Of a DNA stretch of 9,627 nt, positions 1-6,302 are shown piece after piece (position 1 is the stretch's first letter; each line of letters begins with the position of its first letter). The stretch is from Vulcanimicrobiota bacterium (GTDB taxonomy: Bacteria > Vulcanimicrobiota > Vulcanimicrobiia > Vulcanimicrobiales > Vulcanimicrobiaceae), in contig JACRTZ010000090.1 in assembly GCA_014304965.1 (NCBI GenBank), positions 1 to 9,627 on the forward strand, read 5' to 3'. Under the pieces are notes generated by a model. It was given only the letters and a program-made list of their open reading frames with translations. It was not told the origin of the DNA and ran no database searches. Both the position numbers and the translations under genes were made by a program.

Positions 1-2
1 TT

Positions 3-413
3 GACGGCATCCGTTGCGATCCGATGGAGAGCGCGAAGTTTCACATCCATCAGCATCTCACGATTCTCGATCGCGGCAAGGCCGTGAAGATTCCGGCCGA
101 CGTCGGGCGTCCGGTGCTCGGCAACTGCCTGTATTGGCTGCACACCCATACCGATGACGGGCTCGTGCACATCGAGTCGCCGGAAATCCGGACGTTCACG
201 CTCGGTAACTTTTTTGAAATCTGGGGGCAGCCGCTCGATGCGACCCACGTAGGCCCGATGCACTTCAAGCGCGGAGCGCTCAAGACGTTCGTGGGCGGCC
301 GGCCGTATGCGGGCGACCCGCGAAAGATCGAGTTGACCGAACACGCCGACATCGTGCTGCAAATCGGTCCCCCCTACAGCATGCCGAGGCCCTTTACGAA
401 GTGGCCGGGGTGA
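3..413 (+). CDS. Conserved His-rich protein of unknown function, 5' end missing
   Basis: The reading frame is already open at the left edge and ends in TGA at 411-413, leaving 136 visible residues. An ATG at base 24 exists, but the seven codons before it (DGIRCDP) read smoothly into the rest and there is no ribosome-binding site, so I take it as internal and the true start as outside the window. Visible features are clustered histidines (HIHQHLTI near residues 14-21 and WLHTHTDDGLVHIESP near 45-60), then a conserved-looking core TFTLGNFFEIWGQPL and a C-terminal part ending ADIVLQIGPPYSMPRPF. From memory, short secreted hypothetical proteins with this HIHxHL...WLHTH...GxIHIE pattern recur in bacteria without a named function. 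Metal binding by the histidines is only a guess. The gene converges on livF and the two coding ends overlap by 20 bp, with no terminator hairpin visible between them. Confidence is high that it is a real gene and nil for a specific function. Confidence 0.75.
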   Translation, partial: DGIRCDPMESAKFHIHQHLTILDRGKAVKIPADVGRPVLGNCLYWLHTHTDDGLVHIESPEIRTFTLGNFFEIWGQPLDATHVGPMHFKRGALKTFVGGRPYAGDPRKIELTEHADIVLQIGPPYSMPRPFTKWPG

Positions 414-1116
414 CGCCGAGGTAAGCCGCAACGATCTCGTCGCGCCCGAGCAAGTCTACGCCCTTGCCTTCGAGCGCGATCGCGCCGCGTTCGAGCACGT
501 AGGCGTAGTCGGCGAGCGCCAGCGCCTTGCGCGCGTTCTGCTCGACGAGCAGAATCGAAGTGCCGCGAGCGCGCTCGGCCGCGATGATCTCGAAGATCTG
601 CTCCACGAGCTTCGGGGCGAGTCCCATGGACGGCTCGTCGAGCAGGAGCGCTTTCGGCCGCGCGACGAGCGCGCGCGCGATCGCGAGCATCTGCTGCTCT
701 CCGCCTGAGAGCGAGCCCGCGGGCAACGACCTGCGCGTTCCGAGAATCGGAAAGCGTTCGTAGAGTTCGCGGATGTGCGCCGCCGTGGCGGCCGACGGTT
801 GCGCGGCGGCGGCGACGAGCAAATTTTCTTCGACGCTCATCTGCGCGAGCATGCGGCGTCCCTCGGGAACGTGGACGAGGCCCGCCCGCACCAACTGGTG
901 CGGACGCACGCGAGTGACGTCGCGGCCGTCGAACCGGACGTGTCCGGCGCGGATCGGTACGAGCCGCGACAGCGTCATCAGGAGGGTCGTCTTGCCCGCG
1001 CCGTTTGCGCCCACGATCGCGCACAGCGCGTGCGGTTCGAGCCGCAGCGAAATGCCGTGCAGCACTTCGATGCGCCCGTAGCCCGCCTTGAGACCGTCCA
1101 CCTCGAGCAAGGCCAT
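394..1116 (-). CDS. livF: LivF-type ATP-binding subunit of a branched-chain amino acid-type ABC importer
   Basis: This 240-residue cytoplasmic ATPase is one of the two nucleotide-binding subunits that power the membrane permease encoded upstream. Walker A is GANGAGKTT at 36-44, the ABC signature LSGGEQQ is at 136-142, Walker B ALLLDEP is at 156-162, and the D-loop region GLAP follows. The Q-loop region reads VPEGRR (83-88) and the switch position reads VEQN (191-194), with Gln in place of the usual His. Both are habitual in LivF and separate it from LivG. The C-terminus IVAAYLG is also typical of the family. The start codon ATG directly follows the livG stop (TAAATG), which implies translational coupling. 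A possible AGGA lies 12 nt upstream, inside livG. It is the last gene of the leftward operon, and its 3' end overlaps the convergent gene at 3-413 by 20 bp. The imported substrate cannot be read from this subunit. Confidence 0.96.
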   Translation of the reverse strand: MALLEVDGLKAGYGRIEVLHGISLRLEPHALCAIVGANGAGKTTLLMTLSRLVPIRAGHVRFDGRDVTRVRPHQLVRAGLVHVPEGRRMLAQMSVEENLLVAAAAQPSAATAAHIRELYERFPILGTRRSLPAGSLSGGEQQMLAIARALVARPKALLLDEPSMGLAPKLVEQIFEIIAAERARGTSILLVEQNARKALALADYAYVLERGAIALEGKGVDLLGRDEIVAAYLGVTPATS

Positions 1117-1848
1117 TTAGGCGCTCGTTCCTAGGTACGCTTCGACCACGGCCGGATCGCGCGCCACCTGCGCGGGCGTCCCGCTTGCGATCGTTTCGCC
1201 GAAGTTCAGCACGACGACGTGGTCGCAGACCGCCGACACGAGCGACATATCGTGCTCGACGAGCAGCACGCCCGTGCCGCGCTGCGCGATCCCGCGGATG
1301 ACCGAGCGCAGCTCGTGCGACTCGCGCGGATTCATCCCGGCCGCCGGCTCGTCGAGCAACATCACCGACGGCGTCCCCGCCAGCGCTCGCGCGATTTCGA
1401 TGCGGCGTTGTTCGCCGTACGGCAGGCTCGCGGCCGGGCGCGACACGTCGAATTCGTGAACGGCGACGCGCGCCAACAACTCCTTGACACCCTCGTCGGA
1501 CAGCGGGCTTCGCAGGCGGTAGGCGCCGGCGCGAACGTTGTCGGCGACGCTGAGGCCGCCGAAGAGCCGGATGTTTTGGTACGTGCGCGCGACACCCGCC
1601 CGCGCGACGAGATGTTGGGGGAGTCGGTCCAGACGCAGGGGGCCGAGTGAAATCGTGCCGGTGCCGGGCCGCACGACGCCGCTGACCGCGTTGATGAGCG
1701 TCGTCTTACCGGCGCCGTTGGGGCCGATCAAACCCACGATGCTTCCCGGCCCGATGCGCATCGTCACGCCGCGCAGCGCGGCGACCCCGCCATACGAAAC
1801 ACTGACGTCCGCAACGTCGAGCCCGGCGTTCACGCGCGTTTGCGCCAT
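1117..1848 (-). CDS. livG: LivG-type ATP-binding subunit of a branched-chain amino acid-type ABC importer
   Basis: This 243-residue protein is the second cytoplasmic ATPase of the importer, expected to pair with LivF beneath LivH/LivM. Walker A GPNGAGKTT is at 42-50 and the Q-loop Gln is in RTYQNIRLF (88-96). The signature is LPYGEQ (142-147), the usual LivG variant of LSGGQ. Walker B VMLLDEP is at 162-168, the AAGMNPRE motif follows at 169-176, and the switch His is in VEHDM (197-201). The C-terminal VVEAYLGTS is characteristic of the family. The ATG at 1848 lies inside the end of livM, giving a 19 bp overlap. An AGGA sits only 2 nt before that ATG. An in-frame GTG at 1833 would form a GTGA overlap with the livM stop, so the exact start is slightly uncertain, although the ATG adds only five residues before the domain. 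The stop abuts the livF start. Confidence 0.96.
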   Translation of the reverse strand: MAQTRVNAGLDVADVSVSYGGVAALRGVTMRIGPGSIVGLIGPNGAGKTTLINAVSGVVRPGTGTISLGPLRLDRLPQHLVARAGVARTYQNIRLFGGLSVADNVRAGAYRLRSPLSDEGVKELLARVAVHEFDVSRPAASLPYGEQRRIEIARALAGTPSVMLLDEPAAGMNPRESHELRSVIRGIAQRGTGVLLVEHDMSLVSAVCDHVVVLNFGETIASGTPAQVARDPAVVEAYLGTSA

Positions 1849-2687
1849 AATCCTGAAATTCCGGCGGGCGCGAACAGGATGACGCCGAGCAACACGACGC
1901 CGGTGACGAGTTCGCGGAAGAAGTCCACGTTCGCGCCGGTCGCGGCTTGAACGGCACGCGTGATCTCCGGCAAGAGCGTGATGAGTCCGGCCCCCAGGAC
2001 CGCGCCGGCCGCGTTCGTCACGCCCCCGATCACGCAGGCAACCAAAATTTGTTCCATGCGTCCGAAGCCGAAGTCGGCCGGGGTCAAGAAGAAGTTCGAG
2101 TGCGCGTAGAGCGCGCCTCCGAGTCCGGCGATCGCCCCGCCGAGCGCAAGCGAGAGCGTGCGAATCGCGCCGACGTCCACCCCGACGCTGCGCGCCGCGT
2201 GTTCGTCCTCGCGAACGAGCGACACCGCGAGCGCGAATTTTGTGCGCGAAAGCGCAAAGAGCGCGACCGCGACGAGCGCGAGGCCCACGTAGATGACCGG
2301 CGTGGTCGCGTCGTTCGGAATGCCGCTGAGCCCCTCGGCGCCGCCCGTAATGGAGAAGTTATTGGCAAACACGCGCACGATTTCGCCGAAGCCGATCGTC
2401 GCGATCGCGAGAAACACGCCGCGCAAGCGGCGGACCGGATACGCGAGCAGCGCGGCGACGAGGGCTGAGACGAGCATCGCGAGCGCGATCGAGGCGAGTA
2501 GCGGCCAATGGGCATTGAGTGATAGGATCGCCGACAGGTATGCGGCGATCCCCATGAACGCGGCCTGGGCGAGTGCGAGTTGTCCCGCACGCAGCGACAC
2601 CGACAGCGAGAGCGCCATGATCGCGTTGACGCCGATCTGGTCCACCAGCCGGGAGTGTTTGGCGTAGAAATCCACCAACGCGTTCAC
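1830..2687 (-). CDS. livM: LivM-type permease subunit of a branched-chain amino acid-type ABC importer
   Basis: This is a 285-residue inner-membrane permease subunit that should pair with LivH to form the translocation path. Family landmarks appear in order: GQLALAQAAFMGIAAY (35-50), FLAIATIGFGEIVR (92-105), the loop ITGGAEGLSGIP (113-124), the cytoplasmic coupling segment VREDEHAARSVGVDV (158-172), GGAIAGLGGALYAH (183-196) and GGVTNAAGAVLGAGL (221-235). Hydrophobic helices fill most of the rest, and the protein ends in a short basic tail (LWRKRA). The length is a little under the 300-plus residues common for LivM; it lacks the long N-terminal extension seen in some members. The chosen start is GTG at 2687, 13 bp after the livH stop, with no strong ribosome-binding site, so expression probably depends on coupling to livH. 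Its stop lies inside livG. Confidence 0.95.
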   Translation of the reverse strand: MNALVDFYAKHSRLVDQIGVNAIMALSLSVSLRAGQLALAQAAFMGIAAYLSAILSLNAHWPLLASIALAMLVSALVAALLAYPVRRLRGVFLAIATIGFGEIVRVFANNFSITGGAEGLSGIPNDATTPVIYVGLALVAVALFALSRTKFALAVSLVREDEHAARSVGVDVGAIRTLSLALGGAIAGLGGALYAHSNFFLTPADFGFGRMEQILVACVIGGVTNAAGAVLGAGLITLLPEITRAVQAATGANVDFFRELVTGVVLLGVILFAPAGISGLWRKRA

Positions 2688-2700
2688 GCGACCGGTTCGA

Positions 2701-3582
2701 TCAGGCCGCGCGCAGCGTTCGTTTGCCGAAGAGTCCCGTGGGCCGCGCGACGAGCAGCAAGAACATCACGCCGAACAGGATCGCGTCGCGCCAGGCTGAG
2801 AGGCCGAACGCGATCGCGAGCGTTTCAACCGCCCCGAGGATGAAGCCGCCGGCGACCGCGCCCGTGACGCTACCCATTCCGCCCAGGATAATGACGGCCA
2901 ATCCTTTGAGTTCGATCGGACCGCCCATGTCGATCGTTGCGCTGTTGTATTCGAGTCCGGTCAACACGCCGGCCGCGCCGCCAAGCGACGATGCGATGAA
3001 GAAGGTCGCACCGATCGTGCGTTCGAGGTCAACGCCGAGCAGCGCCGCCGCAACCCGATCTTCGGCAACGGCTCGAATGCTGCGCCCGAGCGCCGTCGCG
3101 CGCAGGATCCAGCCGAGCACGAGCATGAGCGCGATCGCCGAGAGAAAGATCAGCAGTTCGACGGTCGTAAACCTGACGGTTCCGAGGTGGATGACCGGCG
3201 CCGCCGCTGCGCCGCCGATTGCGAAGTGCCGTTCGTCCACGCCGTAGATGCCGCGGAGAACCGCGCCGATAACGATCGCGACGCCGATGGAGGAGATCAA
3301 CGGCACGAGCGTGCCCGCGTTGCGCGCGCGCAGCGGCGCGAAGGCGACCCGGTCGAGCAGTATCCCCATGATTCCCGCCATGACCGCGGCGGCGAGCAGC
3401 GCGAGCGGGATCGGGACGCCCATGCTCGCGAGCGAGAATGCCGCAAACGCCGCCGCCGTAAAGATCGCCGCGTGTGCGAGATTGAGAATGTCGAGCACGC
3501 CGAACACGAGCGTGTAGCCGACGGCAAATAGCGCGTAGACCGCGCCGAGAAAAAGTCCGTTGAGGAGCTGTTGAGCGATCAC
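2701..3582 (-). CDS. livH: LivH-type permease subunit of a branched-chain amino acid-type ABC importer
   Basis: This 293-residue inner-membrane protein is the partner permease of LivM. The N-terminal half carries the LivH hallmark YALFAVGYTLVFGVLDILNL (16-35) followed by AHAAIF. The central coupling loop is GRSIRAVAEDRVAAALLGVD (166-185), the late helix pair includes GGMGSVTGAVAGGFILGA (234-251), and the end is LLLVARPTGLFGKR, all standard for the family and of normal length. The start codon is GTG at 3582, 27 bp after the livK stop. The only purine-rich stretch in that spacer (GGGAAAGG) sits rather far from the GTG, so initiation is probably modest or coupled. Gene order livK-H-M-G-F is the classical arrangement, which makes a complete importer very likely. 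The substrate could be a branched-chain amino acid, another hydrophobic amino acid, an amide or urea. Confidence 0.96.
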   Translation of the reverse strand: MIAQQLLNGLFLGAVYALFAVGYTLVFGVLDILNLAHAAIFTAAAFAAFSLASMGVPIPLALLAAAVMAGIMGILLDRVAFAPLRARNAGTLVPLISSIGVAIVIGAVLRGIYGVDERHFAIGGAAAAPVIHLGTVRFTTVELLIFLSAIALMLVLGWILRATALGRSIRAVAEDRVAAALLGVDLERTIGATFFIASSLGGAAGVLTGLEYNSATIDMGGPIELKGLAVIILGGMGSVTGAVAGGFILGAVETLAIAFGLSAWRDAILFGVMFLLLVARPTGLFGKRTLRAA

Positions 3583-3609
3583 GACGCGGCGCGCACGCCT
3601 TTCCCGCCT

Positions 3610-4740
3610 TTAATGAAAGGTCGTGAAGCCGTTCTTGACGATCGAGAGGATCACGGGCGACGACTTCACGTCGCGGTTGGCGTCGAAGCCGATCGGTCCG
3701 AGCACGGTCTGGATGACGCGCACGTGCTTGAGCCCGGCGAGCATGCCGTCCTTATTGGTCGCGCCGTTCTTGACGAGATATGCGACGATCTGCGCGGCGG
3801 CGTAGGCCTGCGCGGCGAATTGGTCCGGACCTTTGCCATACTTTGCCGTGTAGTGTTTGACGAAGTTCACGTTGGACGGGTACATGGCACCCGAATACCA
3901 GGCCGCGCCGACGACCGTGCCGTGCGAGGCGGAGCCGGCGACGCTATACATCTCGGGCGAATTGAGGCCGTTGCCGCCCATCATGTGCGCTTTGATTCCG
4001 AGTTTGCCCGCCTGCTCGATGATTTTGGTCGCTTCGGGGAAGAGTGCGCCGATCGCGATGACGTCGGGATGCTTGGACTCGATGCGCGTGAGCGACGGCT
4101 GAAAATCAGTATCCTTGATATGGAAGGTCTCGGTGTCCACTACGTCCACGCCCGCGGCTTTCAATTCGCGCGCGAAGATGTCGCCGTCGGTTTTTGTGAA
4201 GGCGTTGTCGTCACCGTAGATAATCGCGGCCGTTTTGTAGTGCCACTTGCCGTGCGTCCGCTTGACGGTCGTCGGGATCACTTGCGATTCGGCGAGCGCG
4301 CAGCGAAAGACGGTCGGACCGATCGCGGTCACGCCTTCGGCCGTCGTGGACGTTCCCATCACGGGGAAATTCGCGGCTTTCGCAATCGGAAAGGCTTTGA
4401 ACGCTTCACCCGAGAGCGTGGGTCCGAGTACGAGCGCGGTCTGTCCGTCGGTCGTAAACTTTTGCATGAGGTTGACGGCTTGGGCGGCGTCGGTCGCGGC
4501 ATCCTGAACGTCGAACACGACGGTCGCGCCGCCCGCGTCGATCTTGCCGGCCTTAATGTCGTCGCTCGCAAGGTCGTAGGCGTTTTTCTGCGGCGTCCCG
4601 TAGACCCCGGCGCCGCCGGTCACGTCGGCGATGACGCCGACGCGCACGGTTTTGCCCGCCATCGGGCCGCCCGCTCCGAACGCCGCGCTCGCACCGAAGC
4701 TCGCGAGCAGCACTGCATAGATAAACGGCTTCAACCGCAC
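3610..4740 (-). CDS. livK: LivK-type periplasmic substrate-binding protein
   Basis: This is a soluble type I periplasmic binding protein that captures substrate for the LivHMGF importer. I place the start at GTG 4740, giving 376 residues. A strong GGGAGG at 4753-4748 lies 7 nt upstream of this GTG, whereas the alternative TTG at 4746 would leave only 1 nt of spacing. The N-terminus MRLKPFIYAVLLASFGASAA is a clear Sec signal peptide, with cleavage expected within ASAAFGA (residues 17-23). There is no lipobox Cys, so the product should be freely periplasmic. The mature part begins with TVRVGVIADVTGGAGVYG (31-48), the usual first strand and ligand loop. TALVLGPTLSGEAF (101-114) and VMGTSTTAEGV (127-137) supply the typical ligand-contacting Ser/Thr loops, and the C-terminal GPIGFDANRDVKSSPV is the family's closing segment. 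Specificity cannot be decided by eye. It lies 74 bp downstream of a serine hydrolase gene on the same strand. Confidence 0.93.
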   Translation of the reverse strand: MRLKPFIYAVLLASFGASAAFGAGGPMAGKTVRVGVIADVTGGAGVYGTPQKNAYDLASDDIKAGKIDAGGATVVFDVQDAATDAAQAVNLMQKFTTDGQTALVLGPTLSGEAFKAFPIAKAANFPVMGTSTTAEGVTAIGPTVFRCALAESQVIPTTVKRTHGKWHYKTAAIIYGDDNAFTKTDGDIFARELKAAGVDVVDTETFHIKDTDFQPSLTRIESKHPDVIAIGALFPEATKIIEQAGKLGIKAHMMGGNGLNSPEMYSVAGSASHGTVVGAAWYSGAMYPSNVNFVKHYTAKYGKGPDQFAAQAYAAAQIVAYLVKNGATNKDGMLAGLKHVRVIQTVLGPIGFDANRDVKSSPVILSIVKNGFTTFH

Positions 4741-4747
4741 GATCAAA

Positions 4748-4753
4748 CCTCCC
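4748..4753 (-). promoter_or_regulatory. Ribosome-binding site that fixes the livK start
   Basis: On the minus strand the bases read GGGAGG, a strong match to the anti-Shine-Dalgarno sequence. It lies 7 nt before GTG 4740 but only 1 nt before the in-frame TTG 4746, so it supports GTG as the initiation codon. Confidence 0.7.
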
Positions 4754-4771
4754 GACTCACCGGTGTTTGCC

Positions 4772-4790
4772 GCTGGTTCGTACGACCAGC
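4772..4790 (-). other. Inverted repeat (hairpin) between serine hydrolase gene and livK
   Basis: GCTGGT (4772-4777) and ACCAGC (4785-4790) form a perfect 6 bp stem around a 7-base loop; a T-G wobble may extend the stem by one pair. The 74 bp spacer between the hydrolase stop and the livK GTG otherwise shows only the livK ribosome-binding site. No run of T follows the hairpin in the transcribed direction, so it is not a classical intrinsic terminator. It could be an mRNA-processing or stability element, a weak attenuator, or chance. Confidence 0.35.
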
Positions 4791-4814
4791 CTCGCGAAGC
4801 CTGCCCGCTGCGGC

Positions 4815-5675
4815 TTAGTCGAGATGCGGCCTGAGCAGCCGCATGAAGCGCGCGAAGCGCGCGTTTGCTTCGTCGGAGCTGGGCAGCGCGGTGTACACGA
4901 CCAGCACGAATCGCGAATCCCCGGCATCGAGGATGCCGCCGTCGTGCGAGACCTCGTCGGTATCGCCGGTTTTATGCGCGAACCGGTCGCCTTTGCGGAG
5001 GCCGGGGCTCAGCTTTTCATTCCATTCTTGCGCCGCGAGCGCTGCGAAGAGCCGGTCCGAGCCTGCGATCCGGTTTTGCGCGATCAAGGCGAAGAGCGCC
5101 GCGGCGTCACCCGCCGAGTGCGCGTTGCGCCCGGTCGCCTGGGGATCGGCGATCAACGGGAGACTGCCGGAGACTTTGCGGCGGATTGCGGTGGCCTTGA
5201 GGCCCCACGACTGTGCGAAGGCGGTCGCCCGGCTGCGGCCGACGACGTCGATCAGCACGTTCGTCGCGACGTTGTCCGAGCGCGCGATCATGAGGTGGAG
5301 CAGCTCGTCGAGCCGCGCCGAGTAGCCCTCCGCGAGGGGGGAGGCGGCGTCGTTCACCGTCAGATTCGCGGCGCTGACCGTCACCCGATCCTCAGCATGA
5401 ACGATGCCGTCCAGCCAGAGCTTCGTGACCGCCGCGGCGAGGGGCACCTTCATCATACTGGCGGGCGCCATGGCGGCCTGGGCGTTGAGCGCCAATTCCT
5501 TCGCCGGCCCGCCGGATCCGGAAAGGCGCCGTACGACGATGGAGGGTGAGGTAAGGGACGCTTGGGCTGCGAGCTGAGCGAGACCGCCGACCGTGAGTGA
5601 GTTTAGATGCAAGTGAGTACTTGCTTTACGCGGAATCGAATGATATCCTTGAAGCGTGCAAGTACCTGCTTTCAT
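4815..5675 (-). CDS. Class A beta-lactamase-like serine hydrolase, omega-loop Glu not found
   Basis: This belongs to the penicillin-recognising serine hydrolase fold. Numbered from ATG 5675 (286 residues), the nucleophile motif SMMK is at 73-76, SDN at 133-135 and KTG at 235-237. The last is followed by TDEVSHDGGIL, the usual strand-turn after KTG. In true class A enzymes an ExxLN omega loop activates the deacylating water. Here the matching stretch (about 165-184, RRKVSG to TGRN) has no Glu; its only acidic residue is D177. The N-terminus has no hydrophobic signal peptide, odd for a periplasmic beta-lactamase. The start is uncertain. ATG 5675 has no ribosome-binding site and lies only 25 bp from the divergent tetR start. 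TTG 5612 would still leave the whole domain (265 residues) and would free the operator region. It may be a weak beta-lactamase, a peptidase or esterase, or a penicillin-binding sensor. It precedes livK on the same strand, so co-transcription is possible. Confidence 0.8.
   Translation of the reverse strand: MKAGTCTLQGYHSIPRKASTHLHLNSLTVGGLAQLAAQASLTSPSIVVRRLSGSGGPAKELALNAQAAMAPASMMKVPLAAAVTKLWLDGIVHAEDRVTVSAANLTVNDAASPLAEGYSARLDELLHLMIARSDNVATNVLIDVVGRSRATAFAQSWGLKATAIRRKVSGSLPLIADPQATGRNAHSAGDAAALFALIAQNRIAGSDRLFAALAAQEWNEKLSPGLRKGDRFAHKTGDTDEVSHDGGILDAGDSRFVLVVYTALPSSDEANARFARFMRLLRPHLD
5609..5627. promoter_or_regulatory. Operator-like inverted repeat, site 1
   Basis: GCAAGT (5609-5614) and ACTTGC (5619-5624) are exact inverted repeats separated by GAGT, followed by TTT. 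The right part, GAGTACTTGCTTT (5615-5627), matches 11 of 13 bases of a second site 45 bp away (5660-5672). It overlaps the possible -35 element of tetR. A palindrome in a short divergent region beside a TetR-family gene is the usual setting for an autorepression operator. Binding is inferred, not shown. Confidence 0.5.
5621..5648 (+). promoter_or_regulatory. Possible tetR-efflux operon promoter
   Basis: TTGCTT (5621-5626) and TATCCT (5643-5648) sit 16 bp apart in the only AT-richer stretch upstream of tetR. Each matches the sigma-70 consensus only partly, so this is a weak prediction. Transcription would begin near 5655, between or within the two operator-like sites, which would suit repression by a TetR protein. 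No comparably convincing minus-strand promoter was found for the divergent hydrolase gene. Confidence 0.3.
5657..5672. promoter_or_regulatory. Operator-like inverted repeat, site 2
   Basis: TGCAAGT (5657-5663) repeats the left part of site 1 exactly, and is joined without a spacer to ACCTGC (5664-5669), giving a palindrome centred on GTAC with one mismatched pair. AAGTACCTGCTTT (5660-5672) is the counterpart of the right part of site 1. The site lies at or just after the predicted tetR transcription start. Confidence 0.5.
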
Positions 5676-5699
5676 GCCATGCTCGGGCGACCGGGCGTA

Positions 5700-6302
5700 A
5701 TGGCCGCCGTTGAGGCGACCGCGGACCGGCGCGAAGACACGCGGGTCCGCATTCTGAGCGCAGCTCGCGAACTGTATGCCGCGCGCGGAAGCCGCGGCAC
5801 GACGACGCGCGAGGTGGCCGAGCTCGCAGGCGTCAACGAGGCGACGCTCTTTCGCCACTTCGGGACCAAGCAGCAGCTGCTGTTTGCAATGCTCGACCAT
5901 TTTAGCGCGACGAGCACGCTGCACGAGGTCTTCCCGGCCGCGCTGAGCCTTTCGGACATCGGTGCGCAACTGCGCATGATCGGCCAACAAGCCGTGGAGC
6001 ATATCGCGCTTAAGGAAGATCTGATCAAGGTCGCGATGGCCGAGGAGATCGTGGATCCGGCGGGTGTGTCGTGCACGTGGCGCGGGCCCGCCGAAGCGCG
6101 CACGCGGCTTGCCGAGTTCATGCGCGCGAAGACCCACGCCGGTGAATTGCGCGGTGATCCCGACTTTTTGGCGCGCGTGTTCTTGTCGCTGTGCTTTTCC
6201 CTCGTCATTGCGCGCCGCCTGTGGAGTGACTTTCCCCAGCCGCGCGAGCGCGCGCTCGACGCGATGGTCGATATCTTCCTGAACGGAGCCGGAACGAAAT
6301 AA
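5700..6302 (+). CDS. TetR-family transcriptional regulator
   Basis: This 200-residue DNA-binding protein probably represses the efflux genes that follow it. The N-terminal domain is a standard TetR helix-turn-helix: RVRILSAARELYAARG (15-30), then TTTREVAELAGVNEATLFRH (34-53) and FGTKQQLL. The C-terminal part (about 65-200) is helical and variable, as expected of a ligand-binding and dimerisation domain. I chose ATG 5700 because family homology begins a few residues later. An in-frame ATG at 5607 would add 31 residues read through both operator-like repeats and matching nothing in the family. No clear ribosome-binding site precedes 5700, so a leaderless or weakly translated message is possible. 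The stop overlaps the next start by one base (TAATG), which ties its translation to the adaptor gene. Its inducing ligand is unknown; a pump substrate is the usual case. Confidence 0.92.
   Translation: MAAVEATADRREDTRVRILSAARELYAARGSRGTTTREVAELAGVNEATLFRHFGTKQQLLFAMLDHFSATSTLHEVFPAALSLSDIGAQLRMIGQQAVEHIALKEDLIKVAMAEEIVDPAGVSCTWRGPAEARTRLAEFMRAKTHAGELRGDPDFLARVFLSLCFSLVIARRLWSDFPQPRERALDAMVDIFLNGAGTK

Noticed and set aside
391..420. Possible bidirectional terminator between the His-rich gene and livF.
   Set aside because: No stem-loop with a T or A tract is visible; the two coding ends simply overlap.
1405..1424. The ABC signature in LivG is LPYGEQ and not LSGGQ, suggesting a degraded ATPase.
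   Set aside because: This variant is normal for LivG proteins, and all other ATPase motifs are intact.
3571..4818. A 415-codon open frame on the plus strand opposite livK.
   Set aside because: livK has an unmistakable binding-protein sequence, signal peptide and ribosome-binding site; the plus-strand frame is its complement and resembles nothing.
5607..5699. An N-terminal extension of TetR from ATG 5607.
   Set aside because: It would be read through both operator-like repeats and the likely promoter, and the added residues do not resemble TetR N-termini.
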